NCBI GenBank assembly: GCA_030612185.1
Contig: JAUWOI010000202.1
Location: forward strand, 1 to 7,457
Source of the DNA: Anaerolineae bacterium
GTDB lineage: Bacteria > Chloroflexota > Anaerolineae > B4-G1
Direction of reading: 5' to 3'
DNA length: 7,457 bases
Part shown: positions 6,682 to 7,457 of the stretch, piece after piece
How the letters are laid out: every line of letters starts with the position of its first letter
Numbering within the stretch: the first letter of the stretch is position 1
The notes under the pieces: generated by a model
Seen by the model: the letters and a program-made list of their open reading frames with translations, nothing else
What the model was told of the DNA's origin: nothing
The model's database searches: none
Program-made: the position numbers and the translations under genes

Positions 6682-6710
6682 ATGATACTCGCAGTGGCGA
6701 TAGTTGTCAA
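6682..6710 (-). promoter_or_regulatory. Sigma70-type promoter of the isoprenoid operon
   Basis: On the minus strand, TTGACA (6710-6705) is followed by 17 bases and TATCAT (6687-6682), a consensus -35 and a -10 with one mismatch at ideal spacing. The predicted start is near 6675, giving a leader of about 46 nt to the isomerase ATG. The 8-bp palindrome AGACGTCT (6674-6681) covers the start site and might be an operator, though an 8-mer this short is weak evidence. Confidence 0.7.
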
Positions 6711-6727
6711 ATTGCGAGACTTGACAA
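6704..6727. promoter_or_regulatory. Inverted repeat formed by two back-to-back -35 boxes
   Basis: TTGTCAA (6704-6710) and TTGACAA (6721-6727) are perfect inverted arms around a 10-bp spacer. Each arm contains the -35 hexamer of one of the divergent promoters. The simplest reading is two consensus -35 boxes pointing apart; a dimeric regulator touching both boxes would control both transcripts at once. Confidence 0.5.
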
Positions 6728-6748
6728 ACATCCCTCTACGGGTAGAAT
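6721..6748 (+). promoter_or_regulatory. Sigma70-type promoter of the acyl carrier protein gene
   Basis: Consensus TTGACA (6721-6726), a 16-base spacer and TAGAAT (6743-6748) place the start near 6755, about 35 nt before the ATG at 6790. It is arranged back to back with the operon promoter, with only 10 bp between the two -35 hexamers. Confidence 0.7.
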
Positions 6749-6789
6749 ATCGCCATCAATAGCCTGAAAATTCGAAGGGAGGTAGAGAC

Positions 6790-7035
6790 ATGGCAGATAC
6801 GTTTGAACGGGTCAAGAAAATCGTCGTTGATCTCTTGGGAGTGGAGCCAGACAAGGTCACGCAGGAGGCACGCTTCCGCGAGGACCTGGAGGCGGATTCC
6901 CTCGACCTAGTTGAACTGATTATGGAGTTCGAGGAACAGTTCGGCGGGACGATCTCCGACGAGGATGCTCAGCAGATCAGGACGGTTGGTCAGGCAGTGG
7001 ACTACATCGAACAGAGCATGGTCGCTGGCGCGTAG
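6790..7035 (+). CDS. acpP: Acyl carrier protein
   Basis: This 81-residue acidic protein is a typical type II fatty-acid-synthesis acyl carrier protein. The 4'-phosphopantetheine attachment serine is Ser37 in [10 protein letters not shown] (34-43), at the start of recognition helix [16 protein letters not shown] (5-18) is helix I, and [12 protein letters not shown] (63-74) is the last helix. Length and charge are ordinary, and no second domain is present. A strong GGGAGG lies seven bases before the ATG. The gene stands alone, with its own promoter and an intrinsic terminator 25 bases after the stop; the fab genes that often flank acpP are absent. It diverges from the isoprenoid operon, so both membrane-lipid branches share one intergenic region. 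A polyketide-dedicated carrier is possible, but nothing nearby supports that. Confidence 0.95.
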   Translation: MADTFERVKKIVVDLLGVEPDKVTQEARFREDLEADSLDLVELIMEFEEQFGGTISDEDAQQIRTVGQAVDYIEQSMVAGA

Positions 7036-7060
7036 ATTCCACGCTGACTAACGCAGGGGC

Positions 7061-7095
7061 AAGACCACCGGTAAGCGCCGGTGGTCTTTCGCTTT
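7061..7095 (+). terminator. Rho-independent terminator of the acyl carrier protein gene
   Basis: The arms AAGACCACCGG (7061-7071) and CCGGTGGTCTT (7078-7088) form a perfect 11-bp GC-rich stem around a TAAGCG loop, followed by TCGCTTT. The T-run is short and interrupted, but the stem and its position 25 bases after the stop codon make termination likely. Confidence 0.8.
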
Positions 7096-7106
7096 GGCGC
7101 AGTTTA

Positions 7107-7115
7107 TGCTATACT
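7107..7115 (+). promoter_or_regulatory. Extended -10 promoter for the Cys-rich gene
   Basis: TGCTATACT is an extended -10 (TG-N-TATACT, hexamer at 7110-7115). The -35 region, around 7087-7092 (TTTCGC), is poor, as is usual for extended -10 promoters, and lies in the tail of the preceding terminator. The predicted start is near 7122, giving a leader of about 137 nt before the ATG at 7259. Confidence 0.5.
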
Positions 7116-7153
7116 TCGTCTGGAACAGCCAAATCAGAGATCTCTCGGAAATA

Positions 7154-7220
7154 GGGTAGTAGCCCAACCGTGTTGGGCGTTGTTTGGCACCAGACGGCCA
7201 ATACGATTGGCCTGCTACCC
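7154..7220 (+). other. Structured leader: three-way junction with twin hairpins (cis-RNA or paired operators)
   Basis: An outer 8-bp helix pairs GGGTAGTA (7154-7161) with TGCTACCC (7213-7220), with one G-U. Directly stacked inside it are two perfect 7-bp hairpins: GCCCAACCGTGTTGGGC (7162-7178) and GGCCAATACGATTGGCC (7196-7212). They are joined by a 17-nt single strand. The second hairpin is a diverged inverted copy of the first, matching at 13 of 17 positions after reverse complementation, with the differences forming swapped base pairs. No linker separates either hairpin from the outer helix. I match this to no known riboswitch. The alternative is DNA: two CCAAY-N3-RTTGG operators with centres 34 bp apart. 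A separate 10-bp palindrome, AGAGATCTCT (7136-7145), lies between the promoter and this structure. Confidence 0.55.
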
Positions 7221-7258
7221 GTCAAAAAGCCTGCCATCACTTTATGGAGGTGAAGAGT

Positions 7259-7456
7259 ATGGAGTGCAAAATAGACGAGAACCTGGCGCAGTGCAATTGC
7301 ACCTACGAGCCCTGCTCCAGGAAGGGCAAGTGCTGCGAATGTATCCGCTACCACTGGCGCATGGGTGAGTTACCGGCCTGCCTCTTCCCACCGGAAGCGG
7401 AGCGTACCTACGACCGCTCCATCGCCCATTTCATCCGCATCTACAGCAGGACCTAA
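7259..7456 (+). CDS. Small Cys-rich protein, DUF6485-like
   Basis: This complete 65-residue protein has eight cysteines: Cys3, Cys12, Cys14, Cys19, Cys25, Cys26, Cys28 and Cys41. Most are grouped in QCNCTYEPC (11-19) and KCCECIRYH (24-32). That density, with His32, suggests a bound metal such as zinc or an iron-sulfur centre, but this is inference. The C-terminal [12 protein letters not shown] (48-59) is a distinctive helix-like signature. I recall the pattern as DUF6485, a family of unknown function found in anaerobes and often labelled 'cytosolic protein'. There is no signal peptide or membrane segment. ATG 7259 is chosen because GGAGGTGA (7246-7253) lies five bases upstream; in-frame starts at 7184 and 7244 lack such a site, and 7184 falls within the leader structure. 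The gene has its own promoter and a long structured leader, and may continue into an operon beyond the window. Confidence 0.8.
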   Translation: MECKIDENLAQCNCTYEPCSRKGKCCECIRYHWRMGELPACLFPPEAERTYDRSIAHFIRIYSRT

Positions 7457-7457
7457 C

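Noticed and set aside
7154..7220. tRNA, hammerhead ribozyme or known riboswitch in the leader
   Set aside because: The length is near a tRNA and the fold is a junction, but there is no T-loop GGTTCGAATCC-like segment, no anticodon arm of proper size and no CTGATGA/GAAA core. The three-base loops fit no riboswitch class I know.
7184..7258. Earlier in-frame starts (7184, 7244) for the Cys-rich protein
   Set aside because: Neither has a ribosome site. GGAGGTGA at 7246-7253 lies five bases before ATG 7259, and the family-like sequence starts there.

Overview
The window is about 7.5 kb of GC-rich bacterial DNA. It holds a five-gene operon on the minus strand (about 6680 down to 186) and two short plus-strand genes on the right. 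The gene families (type 2 IPP isomerase, a squalene/phytoene-synthase relative, a single-chain 'Aquifex-type' aconitase, a short LeuA-like acyltransferase, and a small Cys-rich protein I recall as DUF6485) and the 24-bp dispersed repeats suggest a Chloroflexota-like environmental bacterium. That assignment is inference from memory of these families; no rRNA or other lineage marker is present.

The minus-strand operon, in transcription order, is: type 2 isopentenyl-diphosphate isomerase (6629-5607); squalene/phytoene-synthase-family protein (5545-4547); polyprenyl diphosphate synthase (4498-3359); single-chain aconitase-family hydratase (3339-1411); and a homocitrate/isopropylmalate/Re-citrate-synthase-family enzyme (1418-186) that overlaps the aconitase stop by 8 nt. 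The first three genes form an isoprenoid chain-building block: balance IPP and DMAPP, elongate, then join two prenyl diphosphates head to head. The last two form a chemically coherent condensation and dehydration/isomerisation pair of the citrate or isopropylmalate type. Three strong palindromes lie between the last stop codon and the left edge.

On the right, the operon promoter and the promoter of a divergent acyl carrier protein gene (6790-7035) are back to back. Their two TTGACA boxes form a TTGTCAA-N10-TTGACAA inverted repeat. The ACP gene ends in a clean intrinsic terminator, followed by an extended -10 promoter, a highly structured leader, and a 65-residue Cys-rich gene (7259-7456) that ends one base before the window edge.

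Two structures stand out. First, the polyprenyl synthase gene carries a 120-bp in-frame array of five 24-bp units (3961-4080). Two units of different sequence have inserted cleanly inside two copies of the base unit, each immediately before a CAGG; every unit adds eight residues to a variable loop without breaking the frame. Second, the leader of the Cys-rich gene contains two 17-nt hairpins that are diverged inverted copies of each other, with differences in compensating pairs, enclosed by a third helix. This is either a cis-acting RNA or a paired operator.
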